Part shown: positions 1-10,319 of the stretch, in pieces
Position numbering within the stretch: the first letter of the stretch is position 1
How the letters are laid out: every line of letters begins with the position of its first letter
DNA from: Laccaria trichodermophora
Lineage: Eukaryota > Basidiomycota > Agaricomycetes > Agaricales > Hydnangiaceae
Direction of reading: 5' to 3'
Length of the DNA: 64,000 bases
Assembly (NCBI GenBank): GCA_018417955.1
Contig: JACTVC010000005.1
Coordinates: 1,984,001-2,048,000, forward strand
Made by a program: the position numbers and the translations under genes
Notes under the pieces: generated by a model
What the model saw: only the letters and a program-made list of their open reading frames with translations
Database searches by the model: none
What the model was told of the DNA's origin: nothing

Positions 1-59
1 ATAACACAGTGATACCTCAGCAAGTGTGCCCTTTAAATACAAGATCTCATGTGCAACAG

Positions 60-651
60 TTTCGTCGAGAACGCGAACGGTCACTGCTACAAGCATCAAA
101 GCAACTACCAACTCCACTTTCCACTCAAGGTGAGTTTCTTTGTGTGTTGTTTTGATCCTGTCTGACTCTCAGAGTCTCATCCTGTGGCTCCTCCAGCCCA
201 GGCCAATTATAACGCTGGGCAGAGTCAAAGTATCACAACAACCCCTCTGCGAATGGGTTCTTCCAGCAAAATATCCCTTGCGCAGCAGCGGCATCGAGAA
301 CGTGAACATGCATTGCTGCAAGGATCGACACAAGCAGTGGATTTACCTCCATCCTCAGGTTACTACTTCATATTTCGTTTTCCTTTACCTTGTGATCTGA
401 TGCACTTTCATATATTGTCACAGATGCCCATCCCTCAACCCCTCCACCCACTCTGGCTAATCAAAGTGCTCAGCAAGGAGGAGGAGTGCAGCAGCAACCA
501 AGCCCTGCAACAGCATCTCTGCTATCAGGTTCTGCCAACCGAAGATCCCTTGCGCAACAGCGGCGTCGAGAATGTGAACATGCATTGCTTCAAGGATCAA
601 CATGAACGGCAGACCCACCTTCTGGCCAAGATATTCCAAGACAATTGAATG
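60..651 (+). pseudogene. Decayed gene built from duplicated symmetric exons (RRERE...LLQ repeat)
   Basis: Three exons can be joined in one frame: one running from the left edge region to 129, then 173-358 and 424-651. The introns at 130-172 and 359-423 have GT..AG ends. Every visible junction is phase 1, so exons 2 (186 nt) and 3 (228 nt) are symmetric. Each exon encodes the same motif, roughly SLAQQRxREREHALLQGST followed by a Pro/Ser-rich linker. The pattern fits tandem exon duplication. Exon 3 has an in-frame TGA at 603-605 where the sister exon reads ACA CAA. Smaller exon-like pieces may continue to about 1000, but I could not join them. I do not recognise the family. The motif is rich in Arg/Glu/Gln and probably helical. 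The 5' end is outside the window. Confidence 0.45.
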
Positions 652-1004
652 GTATATCACAATCTAATTCGTTCTTTCTTGCAATCTAATTTACTTTCAA
701 GTCTTGACACTGAATGTGTTCCCCATGACTCCGCCATCCACTCAGACTAACCACAATCAGGATAATGGTGTGTTCGAAGCTTCTCTCTCTTTTTATTCAC
801 AATTAATGATCTTCAACATCAAGTTCAACACTTGCTACCTCTTACCCAGACCCATCCAGTGAGAGGTAATGACATCGTCATCTAAAAGTTAAAACGACGT
901 TCATTGTTCCAGTCTCTAATATTGTTTTCAGATCATGGTGCGAGACTGCATACTCCTCCATCTAATCCGATGAACATGACAGGGGCCAATGGTATGATTT
1001 AATA

Positions 1005-1400
1005 TAAGAGATAGCGAACAGGTCCTCATGAGCTACCAGTACTTTGTTGACCTATGTACTGTATAACAACGACGCGCCGCCCCAAGGGCGGCGCGTCATT
1101 GTTCTTGAATGTTCCGGCGCGCTGGCCCCAGAGTGAACAGCTCCTCAGCTACCAGTACATTGTTGGTCTATGTACTGTCTTCGGCAGTGTGTTGTTGGTA
1201 CTTACTTGCAACTTACTTGAGTCTTGCTCACCATGAACATTCTCAAATGTTCCGCGCTGGCCCTGACACTGTCACCCTATGTATATAAGAATAGTGAACA
1301 GGTCCTCACGAGCTACCACACTGTTGACCTATGTACTACTCCAATGATGCGCTGCCCCAAGGGCAGCGTGTCGTTGGAGATATGTGGCTTTCTGAAGAGT
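1005..1400. repeat. Three diverged direct repeats, two carrying a GC-rich stem-loop
   Basis: A unit containing GTGAACAGxTCCTCA, GAGCTACCA and CTATGTACT occurs near 1013, 1131 and 1296. The first and third units continue into a GC-rich inverted repeat with a CAA loop. In the first unit the arms at 1071-1082 and 1086-1097 pair perfectly over 12 bp. In the third (about 1346-1372) the stem is kept by a paired C-G to T-A change. No coding potential was seen. This is probably the terminal or internal part of a transposable element. Confidence 0.5.
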
Positions 1401-1429
1401 ACAATTGGAATACGAAACATTGACAAAGA

Positions 1430-1460
1430 CTAGCCTGTGCGTAGCACGGGTCACAGGCTC
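1430..1460 (-). mobile_element. Helitron-like 3' terminus (hairpin ending in CTAG)
   Basis: Read on the minus strand, a hairpin with 8-bp arms (AGCCTGTG and CACAGGCT) ends in CTAG at 1430-1433 and is followed by T. Helitrons classically end in a short GC-rich hairpin plus CTRR and insert between A and T. The loop contains GTGACCCGTGCT, which resembles the second terminus near 9211. The element body would lie at higher coordinates. No matching 5' end was located, so the boundary call rests on this signature alone. Confidence 0.4.
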
Positions 1461-1812
1461 GTCTATAGTCATGCAACTTTCGTCTTCAATAATTTACTTG
1501 GAGTACTAAGTAGTATGTAAAGCTCCTTAACTCAGGCAAGATAAGTTAAGGTGCGCGGATTGGAGCAGTGACATTAAGACCAAGTGTACAGGGTTCAGAT
1601 CACATCATTGCCGTAACGTCTCATCCAACATAAATCCGATTTTCGCTTTTAATGTTTTCATTAGGACTCCAATCGTTCGCATCCCCACTTGCGCCTTTGA
1701 TATGACGTCGAGAACCACCCTGAAAATATAGCTCTGTTCCCGATTACTCCAAGGCGAACAAATGTTCATTATAAATACCAAAAAGACGACAATCAGAGCA
1801 AGGCCACAACAC
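1461..1812. other. Intergenic, no feature seen
   Basis: This stretch lies between the Helitron-like terminus and the 3' end of the first membrane-protein gene. No reading frame, repeat or RNA structure stands out. Confidence 0.5.
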
Positions 1813-3274
1813 TCAAACGTCCCCAGATTCCGAATGCTGCATCCTCATCTCCATAGGCGAATATCCTGGCGGACGATCATCTGATATTCCTTGGACCAAC
1901 GCCGATAGCTGTTGCCACCTCAAAACGCGGATCTGTTCCGTCAATGACCGAATAGCCTCTTTCATAACAGGCATTGACGTATCTGCTTCCCCGTCATCCC
2001 CTAATAACGTAGAACCTGCGCTCAACGCCTGAAGCTCTAGCATCTCCTGCTGTACCATCTGCAAACGATTGTCGAGCTCCTCTTGTCGTGTGCAGAAGGA
2101 TTCCTCCAGTCCATGTGTTGCGACATTTGGTCTAGTGTTTGAAGTTGAAATCTTTGTAACTGGCGCCAATCTTGGTCGTGGATACCACTCAGGTAGCACC
2201 CCACCTCCACTAACGGGAAACCAAGAGTTGCGATTGCGAGTTTTATTTGGTAACTGTGGTATGACTGCCTGGAAGGCTGTTGAACGGTTCAGGAATTGAG
2301 TAGATAGCGTGCCGGGGGATAATGCCGACGAAACGCTTTCGGTAGCATTGAATTTTGTTATCAGAGGCACCTGTTCCCTGCCGCGACGATGCCAACAGAC
2401 CAAAAGAAAGATGACAAGGATAAATGCCACTATGCTACCTGCTGTAGCCCCAACAATGGCCCCTACTGGAGTCCTTGCAGTAGCTGGTGCTGTACTTGCT
2501 GCATGGCTGGCTGACGATCCTTGAGACGTAGACCTCACGGATGGCGACAACGTAGTCACGGAGGGGGACAACGTCGTCACGGATGGCGACAAAGAAACAT
2601 CATCCTCATAGCTAGGCAAAAGGTAGTGATAGTAAAACCCAGAAACCAGGATAAATTCAGTGGTTGGGCTTATGTGTAGATTGCGTAGTCAAAGTTGACG
2701 TATAGGGTTACAGGACCCGTGGTAGTGATGTTTAGTGTATGGAGAGTATTCGAGAGGTTGGTTTGAGAAAAAACCAATGCATTGTATTGAAATTCAGCAG
2801 CTGATAGATTAGGTGTACTTGTGAATAGCACTGGAGCCTCGCCATCAACAGTGAAGTTCACGCTGGTAAGAGTTACAGTGCCATCTGACAGGTGGGAATT
2901 TGCAAGAATGAAAAACACATAAATCACAGTTCCTAATAAACATCGGTCAGGATGTCTAGATAATGGAATATTCCAAGCACACCAGTAAACTGCATACTGA
3001 TTCCCATCAACCCCATTGTGGGGCGGTGTGTCCCCGCAGTATAGGTCCTATTAAACGCCTGGGCTACGGAGGGAACAAGGGTGCGCTTGCTACTGCCACA
3101 AGTTTGGTCGTCCCATACGTTCTCCGCTGGGTAGTAAACAGGTCGAAGGACCGTCACAGAGTCACCGAGCTCGTCGTCAATTGTCCGATTGACGATGGTA
3201 GTGGCAACCCCTGGAGGCCACAAGTAGAAGGACGTGAGAGCGTAGCCTATCACGCTCAGATTAATCAACTTCAT
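1813..3274 (-). CDS. Type I membrane glycoprotein, copy 1, with a mutated splice donor
   Basis: Exons on the minus strand are 3274-2983, 2932-2674 and 2611-1813. The start was chosen at the signal-peptide-like MKLINLSVIGYAL. Then follow an extracellular region with a Cys (WDDQTCGS) and several N-glycosylation sequons, a Ser/Thr stalk with three copies of an SPSV repeat, a transmembrane segment (GAIVGATAGSIVAFILVIF) followed by CWHRRGR, and a cytoplasmic tail ending in an amphipathic helix (EAIRSLTEQIRVLR) and PPGYSP. Intron 1 is a normal GT..AG intron of 50 bp. Intron 2 (2673-2612) begins ATAAG where the paralog at 8166 has GTAAGT. Read unspliced, translation stops at TAA just after the ectodomain, giving a product with no membrane anchor. 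Agaricomycetes have many such cell-surface glycoproteins of unknown role. Confidence 0.65.
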
Positions 3275-4214
3275 GAAGGTAAGGCAGGAAAGAACTGGAA
3301 AAAGACCAGAAAATTCATCACTAGCTCCGACTTCATTGGGATGATTCGATTACATTGTTCGTATCGAAGTTCTAGAGATGATTTGTTAATACTGAAACCG
3401 AGAGGATAATGATCCAAATTTACGCCGACCGACAGGACTGAGCCAAAAGGAGCATTGTGATTCTGATGAAGGCTGTCCCAGTCATTCACGGTTTTGAAAA
3501 GCAACGCCTGCAACACCAACAGCACGACTTTTGAGCGTGTTTTCACCTCCCGGGACACAGGTACGAAAGGTGCCACTGGTTTCAATGTGGTGAGTGCGCG
3601 GCGTTGGCGATTTTCTGGAGAGGCATTGGTAATTAGCAAAAAGAGAGGGGGCTATATCAACGATGTCACGTCTCGGGCTGCCGCAGAGTGGCGCAGACTA
3701 TTGTGATTCATCAGATTCACCATCTGCCACCCAATCCATCGTTCGCTCCAGAGATGTATCCGTCGTGGTTTACAGATGCTTCAATGTCGACGACATTTAT
3801 AGCCAGTGGTTGAAACTGAGGTTGAGGAGAGTGGAATGTGTGACAGTCACTTTCAAGCAGCTTTCACGCTCGACTCGGACTTCTACTTCTCTACAGTATC
3901 TCGGCGACATCCTCGTTCCCTCAAAAACGCAAATTTGATAGTCTATTTACGGACACTGTCGCCTATTGGCTGCCTCAGCTTTGATCAATATAGTATAAAA
4001 CTGGTTTCACTGCCAATAGTATGAAGTTCTATTCAAGGTCCTGTAGAGGCGGGTATTGAAACAAGTTCTTCTCTTCACTAGCTTCGCGATCAATCAAGAC
4101 TACTGAACCTCATCACACATAGTACCACACTGCGGTCTGCCCCACTGAAAGTACGGTGTGCTCATTCTTCATCTTTGATATCAACGCAAATTGAACGCAA
4201 ATAGCGGTCACCAA
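3275..4214. other. Intergenic region upstream of copy 1
   Basis: It holds the 5' flank and presumed promoter of the membrane-protein gene. A short minus-strand open frame ends just upstream of the start, but it has no recognisable domain and is probably untranslated. Nothing else was seen. Confidence 0.4.
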
Positions 4215-4808
4215 TCAGACTAGAGAACGGAGGGCATCATCATTGCACTGCAACCCCACAACGTAAACACCTTCTTTCGCTGTCCGTCCTAAGAGCCGGT
4301 CAAGCGACAAAATACGAATATGCTGCATTGTACTCACCATAGGCATATCAATCCTATGGGAAAACAAAACTATAATACTACAGTAAGGATGCTTTCGACA
4401 TAAAGAACAATTGCAAGTACTGACAATTGCAGTGATGATTCCACAGGGGCCAAACTTTGTCGTTAGGTCATGTTTGCCATCCGCACACTGGGCAAAGACT
4501 AGGCGTATTTCAGTGTTCACAGGTCGAAATAGAAAGGAATCAAGATACGAATGTCCTTGACGGTACTGCTCTCCTCTTTCCGCATCGGAAAGCGGATGAT
4601 TTGTGGAATGGGCAAATGAGGGTTGGGACGGCAGAGCCTGGCTCGGCAGAGGCTGCAAAGGCAGAGATGGCTGAGATGGCGGAACCTGCGACGGGTGAGC
4701 CTGCGACGACAAAGGCTTGGACAATGGACTGTAGGCAGGCAGGGCAGTAAGTATGATGGAGCGCTGGAGGCCATTCGATTGGAGCTTAATGGGCTGGGAG
4801 GACTTCAT
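4215..4808 (-). CDS. Doubtful hypothetical protein, 197 aa, low complexity
   Basis: A single uninterrupted frame begins MKSSQPIKLQ. It has a Ser/Pro/Gln-rich section around residues 33-67 with repeated SQ(A/P)xPSQP units and a short Cys cluster (CNCSLCRKHPYC). The DNA under the low-complexity part is itself repetitive, which could by itself keep a frame open. No domain, partner or homologous neighbour was recognised. It may be chance. Confidence 0.2.
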   Translation of the reverse strand: MKSSQPIKLQSNGLQRSIILTALPAYSPLSKPLSSQAHPSQVPPSQPSLPLQPLPSQALPSQPSFAHSTNHPLSDAERGEQYRQGHSYLDSFLFRPVNTEIRLVFAQCADGKHDLTTKFGPCGIITAIVSTCNCSLCRKHPYCSIIVLFSHRIDMPMVSTMQHIRILSLDRLLGRTAKEGVYVVGLQCNDDALRSLV

Positions 4809-5336
4809 GCTGGGTGGTACAGAGGAAGGGCGTGCTTTTGACGTCTTCTGTGTTTAGGAACAGAACGAGACCGGTCGCAAGCCACACCCTTTTACTGAAC
4901 TTGAAGCAGTGCAGGATTAAACTTATACTTTGCTGTGAGTAATGATTGATGATCTGAAGAGACCTCAACAATTTATTGGTGACGCCTATCAGAGCTTAAT
5001 ACGTTGGCGATTATGGGTCAAGCTCCCATTTGACTCCTTGCACCTCCTCATGCCCATCGTTTTGCGCCATCAACTCGTCATATCGCGGGGGATTGTGAGC
5101 TTAGGAGCTTGGCCACTGGCACGCCGCACCGAATAAGTGCAATTAGGTGCCGAGCCCTCTCGGAAAACTGAGCTTTATGTGTTCGCCATTGGGCAGAGCA
5201 ATTGAGAAGTTCGTTCGAGGCGTAACTGACTTGTGGATCTCTGCTACGGTCACGATCATGAATATGCCGCAACATCCAATTGCTAGTCGCCTAGTACACC
5301 ATCAACTCAATTGGCCATTCTGTAGTTCAAATTGCT
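4809..5336. other. Intergenic, no feature seen
   Basis: No coding frame with domain character, no repeat longer than a few bases and no RNA signature were noticed between the doubtful 4.2-4.8 kb frame and the transposon at 5347. Confidence 0.4.
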
Positions 5337-5346
5337 GCCTCACGGC

Positions 5347-6985
5347 GAGGTCTTAGTGATGCCCTACATATTCCTGCCGGATTCTGGTCATTCCGGTGGA
5401 TTCCGGTGCCATTCCAGTGGAATTTACCAGCCAAAATTTCACTCCAGCCACGGAATATTGATATTCCGGGATTTTCACCGGAACAGTCCCCGGAATGCAC
5501 CGGAACGGAATGGCACTGGAATCCAGTGACCGGAATGAGCACTAAAAATTGCCAAATATGGCAAGTTCTATATTTTCAGATAAAAATTAACAATAAAATC
5601 AGAAAAAAAATAAGGATGGTGGTAATGATGTTGGGGTATTGCTTACATGGTCTGTGCGCATGTCCTAATATGGTAATTAATGCAAATATAAACAGAAAAT
5701 CAGGAAAAAAAGACAGAAAAAATATAGGGATGGTGCTCACTATTGGTGATGTTGTTGGGGTATTGCTTACATGGTCTGTGCGCATTTCCAAATATGGTAA
5801 TTTATGCAACTATAGCCAGAAAATGAGGAAAAAAGAATAAATATGATGTAGACTCTTGTTGACAATGTTGGAGTATTGTTTACATGGTCTGTGCACATTT
5901 CCAAATATGGTAATTAATGCAAATATAGCCAGAAAATCAGGAAAAAAAGAGAAAAAAGAATGAACATGATGTAGACTGTTCTTGACAATGGTGAAGTAGT
6001 GTTCACATGGTCTGTGCACATTTCCAAATATGGTAATTAATGCAAATATAGCCAGAAGATCAGAAAAGAAGGGGAAAAGGTATACACATGGTGTTAACTG
6101 TTATTGACAATGTTGGAGTAATGTTTACATGGTCTGTGCACATTTCCAAATATGGTAATTAGTGCAAATATAACCAGAAAAACAGAAAAACAGCAGAGAC
6201 ATGATGTTAACCATTGTTGACCATGTTGGGGTACTGTTTACATGGTTTGTGCACATTTCCAAATAGCTGTTGTCAGGTTCAGGGTACATATCCAAAAAAG
6301 GAAATTTAAGTATTTCTAGTAAAAGAATAGCAGAACACTCACAAAAAAATAGAGTTGGTATATGCAGTGTATACAATATGAGGCACTGCCTTCAGGGTCC
6401 ATGTCAGGGTCATTTATATATATCTATGAAAGGAAATATGATCTTGTATGACCAAAAAGTCAAGAAATTCAAGATAATGAGGATTCTGCTTGTCAGGGTT
6501 CATTCAATGGGATGTCAGGATGATGGTCACATGACCAATTACCAAAAATGGTCAAAAAAACAAAAGTTGTAGCCCTGCACTGTAGCTTCCCAAATCTGGT
6601 TGAATTGTGTTCTGAAGTACTCCCATTGTGGATATATGAGGTAAAAGATTTTCAAAAGTGTCGTGTTTTTTTTTGTATTTTGTACTTTTCTCCATGAAAA
6701 CAACACCAAATCATATGATTTCAACACATTTACAAAGCTAAGAGAAAGGGCTACAACTATTGTATTGTGGGAAATTTGACCCAAAAAGGAAGGTGTATAC
6801 CCTAAAAGGGATAATAACACTGACAGACTACAAAAGTCAGTTTATATACACACAGAATCTGGTGGAATCCAGGCCCAAGGATTCCAGTCCATTCCTGTGG
6901 ATTCCAGTCTATTCCTGTGGAATCCAGTGGAATCCAGCGGAATGGACCCATTCCTGCAGGAATATGTAGGGCATCAAAAAGTACA
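5347..6985. mobile_element. Non-autonomous TIR element carrying a minisatellite
   Basis: A 20-nt-class inverted repeat beginning TGATGCCCTACATATTCC sits at 5357 and, inverted, ends at 6976. The 10-mer GCCTCACGGC flanks both sides at 5337-5346 and 6986-6995 and looks like a target-site duplication. Both ends are rich in GGAATCC/ATTCCGG motifs that can themselves fold back (5370-5545 and 6870-6960). No transposase frame is present. Ten-base duplications suggest a Mutator-like element, but the left TAGTGATG tip resembles a hAT end, and an 8-bp duplication adjacent to that tip is not found. The superfamily is therefore open. Confidence 0.55.
5645..6275. repeat. Minisatellite of six 113-124 bp units
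   Basis: The anchor ACATGGTCTGTGC (last copy ACATGGTTTGTGC) recurs at 5645, 5769, 5882, 6005, 6127 and 6240. Each unit also contains a TCCAAATATGGTAATTA core, an AGCCAGAAAATCAG core and an A-rich tract. The array lies inside the TIR element and is AT-rich and non-coding. Confidence 0.8.
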
Positions 6986-7331
6986 GCCTCACGGCTTCTA
7001 CCGACTCTAGGGGTATGAACGCGAGAAGCGAAAGACCAGATGCTCAAGCTCAAGGTCTCGGAGTCTCAGCGAGTTTCTTTGCCAACTTCGATCCGTCCAC
7101 AACTGACGGAAATCCAGGTTGCAATGCTGCCTCTGTCGTCGTTTTTCCATGCTGCACTGAACTCCCACTCTCTGTGAAAGCTGAAATTGCGGATTCAGCT
7201 TAGTGCTTTGTACACCGTCCACCATTGCATCTTGTCTGTGAATGCTGCGAACCTTCATCCCATAAATACCAGTGTTTAAAAAGTTAACACTTCACACGAC
7301 AGACTATTCAGCTGCCATCACACTAAAGATA
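6986..7331. other. Intergenic, nothing recognised
   Basis: The sequence is between the TIR element and the 3' end of membrane-protein copy 2. Short frames occur on both strands with no family resemblance. Confidence 0.4.
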
Positions 7332-8765
7332 TCATGACGATGCCTCCCTTGAAATCTGCACCCCCACCTCCATCGGCGTATATCCAGGCAGACGATCATC
7401 TGATAATCCCTGGGCCCACGCCGACTGTCGCTGTTCCTTCAAGACGCGTATTTGCTCCTTCAGCGACCGAATTACCCCTTGCATATCAGGCAGCGACAAT
7501 TGAACCTCCTCTTCAAAGATCCCAACCTGCCCCGAAGTCTGCCGTCTCAATGACACTGATCTCCCGGGACGTGCGCTCGACTCCTCCAATTGTACTATGT
7601 TATGCTGTGCCACCCTTAGCTGATTATCGAGGTCTTCTTGTCATGCACGGCGAACCTCCTCCTGTGTTCCTGGGTCATCCAAAGGAGATTGCAGCAGAGG
7701 AGAGGCACCACGGCTGTTGCTAGTACTGGCACCGACACCGAGGACACTTAAATTTGAGGTTGACGGTAAAGCTTTCTCTGAAGGCGGCGTTCGGTGGTTA
7801 TTACGCATGTTTGCCTAGTTCTCAGTATTGGAAGACTCGCTGCCGGGTACTGTGACGGTGGTCATGAATTGCGTTATTATACGCTCGGGGTCCCCATCTA
7901 CCTTATCACTCTGAAGAGCATCGTGACCTCCCCGACGATGCCAGCAGAACAGAAGGGAGATGAGAAGGGCAAACAACGTAATTCCACCTGCTATACCACC
8001 GACAATGGCGCCTACTGGAGTCCTCCGAGCTGGTGCACCCATAACGGTGGTAGACGTTGTTTTCGCCGTGGGGGACGAGGTGGTTGAAATACCATCGTCG
8101 TAGCTGGGCGAGAAAAGAAAAGTAAATGACAGAAAGCATGAGTAAATTGTGGTGAATCTAACTTACGTATAGATTGCATAGTCAAAGTTGACGTATGAGG
8201 TCGTGGGACCCGTGGTGGAGATGTTCAGTGTATGGAGAGTACTCGAGAGGTTTGTTAGAGAAAAAACCAACACATCGTAGTGGGGCATGACGGTTGGTGT
8301 TACAGGTATTGTAGTTGCGAAGAGTACTGGTGGTTTTCCATCAACTGAGAAGTTGGCGCTGTTTAAAGTTGGGCCGTGGATGAAGTTTGCGATGATGAAG
8401 AACACATAAATCACAGTTCCTGTTGAATGACCATCAGGTTATCGAAACAAAAAAGTCTTATAAATTATACCAGTAAACTGCATGTTGATTCCAATTGACC
8501 CTACTTTAGCGGGGTCATACGTCCCCGCAGTATATGTATTGTCGAATACCTGGGACCTGTCGAGAACAATATCGCACTTGTCACTGCCGCACGTTTGATC
8601 ATCCCAGACGTTCTGGCTCGGATAATAATCGACTCGTCGGTGTGTCACCGAGTCACCAAACTGGTCGTCGATTGTCCCATTGATGATGGCGGCGGCAACG
8701 TTAGAACGCAACAAATGAATGATGATGAGAGCATAGCCAAGCGCGTCCAGACGCATTAACTTCAC
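7332..8765 (-). pseudogene. Type I membrane glycoprotein, copy 2, tail interrupted by two stops
   Basis: Exons are 8765-8471, 8419-8167 and 8103 downward, with intact GT..AG introns of 51 and 63 bp. The product starts MKLMRLDALGYAL, keeps the WDDQTCGS ectodomain motif, a Thr/Ser stalk, a transmembrane segment (AGGITLFALLISLLF) and CWHRRGG. The frame then hits TAG at 7815-7817. Reading on in the same frame restores the family tail, broken once more by TGA near 7642, and ends with VIRSLKEQIRVLKEQR and LPGYTP. The lost tail is therefore still in frame. A shortened membrane protein could still be made. The closest relative is the copy at 1813-3274. Confidence 0.7.
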
Positions 8766-9210
8766 GCGGGTGAGGGGTAAGGCAAAGAGTAGTGACGAGG
8801 TTATGTCGGGGCAGCCTTTGTCAGAAAATTTCCTGGCGCTTGATAAGTCAAAACGAGAACAAGTGGACCTTCATTTGGATGGAAAAATGAACGTTCATTT
8901 GTTCTTGACTTGATCGCGGAGGACAACAGAGGTGCAGCAAACATAAAAGAAAGTATAAGGGTTTATTACGCCACGAGAGGTTTACGAGAGTAAAACATGA
9001 CAGCTGGCGACGCTGACACTGAATAGCGAGGGTCCATTGACTTGGAGAGCTCCGGAGCCCCAGCCTTAGTACGTGTAAATTAAAATGTTGTGTGGCGTCG
9101 CTGCCGTCAGCGGTTTATTTTTTCGAAGGGTGGCAGAAAGTTCGAATTTCTGATGACTGTTGAGTAACAAGCTGTCGATTATCCTGAATGGCAAAGGAAC
9201 TCACGCAATA
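8766..9210. other. Upstream flank of copy 2
   Basis: Presumed promoter region of the copy 2 membrane-protein gene. No other signal was recognised. Confidence 0.4.
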
Positions 9211-9305
9211 CTAGTACATGAGCTTTAGACCCATGCCTACGGCACGGCACTCGCTGGCGCTCGGCCGTTCCTTCAGCATGGGTCACAGCTCGCCGGGGGC
9301 AAGCC
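9211..9305 (-). mobile_element. Helitron-like 3' terminus
   Basis: On the minus strand a long hairpin opens with GACCCATGCTGAAGG and closes with GGCATGGGTC, then about 13 nt later CTAG (9211-9214) followed by T. A second small hairpin, GGGGGCTTGCCCCC, precedes it. This is the standard Helitron 3' architecture. The sequence CTGTGACCC(A/G)TGCT is shared with the terminus at 1430, so the two ends may be from related elements in the same orientation. Confidence 0.5.
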
Positions 9306-9525
9306 CCCTGGACCCCCTAAGACACAATGGGAGGAAGCTGACTAACCTTAGTCATCGCTGACTCAGCTGAGTCAGCCTTACTCAGCCATCAAAAAGCCTA
9401 AAAACATTGTGCCCTTCTATATAGATACTCCCTGCAGACCTGCGCACAAATTACCGTACTCTTGATCTCCAGTTTCAACATGCCGTTTTGTAGGTGAGGA
9501 GGCATCAGCGATACTCTAAGCAAGA

Positions 9526-9879
9526 CTACCACAAAATTGAGACGGGATGGGGAGGATGCAAGGCAACGTACAAGTCAGTCCTGGTTCGCATGAAACTGCA
9601 CGCTGGGCCTCCCAGCTCGTCTTCAGTCATTGGAAAGTGTAGGTCTTTCTCGTGCTTGAGAAGGTCCTGCAGAGTGTTGAGGCCTGGAAGACCTAGGTGC
9701 CAATCCTCCAATTCCTCCACCCACGGCGACCTCCTCTGCTCCTTCAACAACCTGTTCTGCTCCTTCATCGACCGAATCTCTTCCTTAATATCTGATATCG
9801 ACATATCCACCTCCTCCACCTTTGTAACCTCCACCTCCCCCGTCTTCCCGGTCGACATTCGCTGTCTTCTCAACGACAA
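9526..9879 (-). pseudogene. Tail fragment of a third membrane-glycoprotein copy
   Basis: The minus-strand frame contains IKEEIRSMKEQNRLLKEQR followed by SPWVEELEDWHLGLPG. This lines up with the cytoplasmic tail of copies 1 and 2 (IRSLKEQIRVLKEQR, SAWAQGLSDDRLPG). No ectodomain or transmembrane segment could be found upstream. Only the last part of the gene appears to be present, about 300 bp from a Helitron-like end. Confidence 0.55.
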
Positions 9880-10319
9880 CGGCTGCCCGGGCCCGCTTTC
9901 TCAGGCCGCATATCAGACCTTCTGGTTCTGCATCCCTTTCGCGCTCTTCGTCTCCCTCGCCCTTCGGTACGCATCCAAACTGTAGAAGTTAACATGTAAC
10001 CTGGATGACATTGATATACTTCGGCGGATACAGAGACGCGAACAGGATGGGGATGGCGTGTACGGATTTTTGAAAAGGATGCATGTGCAGATGAATTTGT
10101 CGGAGAAAAGGGCTAGCGGAAGATGTTTGGGTCTTGGTAGAAGTGAAGAGGGTGCGAAGAAGGGCAAGGAAGGTGGGAGAGAAGCACGGGAAGGATACAG
10201 TGTTTAGTTCGTTTGGGAGGAGGTTGAAGAGCGTTACATATATCCAACATATATCATATATTCGTCAATTGTTATGTCCAAGCTGGTATACTTCCACAAA
10301 ACTAATGATGCACCTGCAG
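9880..10319. other. No supported gene
   Basis: A minus-strand frame (10167-9913) may be upstream relic sequence of the tail fragment, but it has no transmembrane segment or ectodomain motif. The sequence otherwise holds nothing recognisable. Confidence 0.35.

Noticed and set aside
2612..2673. AT..AG intron as a minor (U12) intron
   Set aside because: It lacks the long U12 donor ATATCCTT and ends in AG; the paralog has a normal GT donor, so a point mutation is simpler.
5645..6275. Regular repeat spacing resembling a CRISPR array
   Set aside because: Units are 113-124 bp and similar throughout, with no unique spacers, in a eukaryotic setting; it is a minisatellite.
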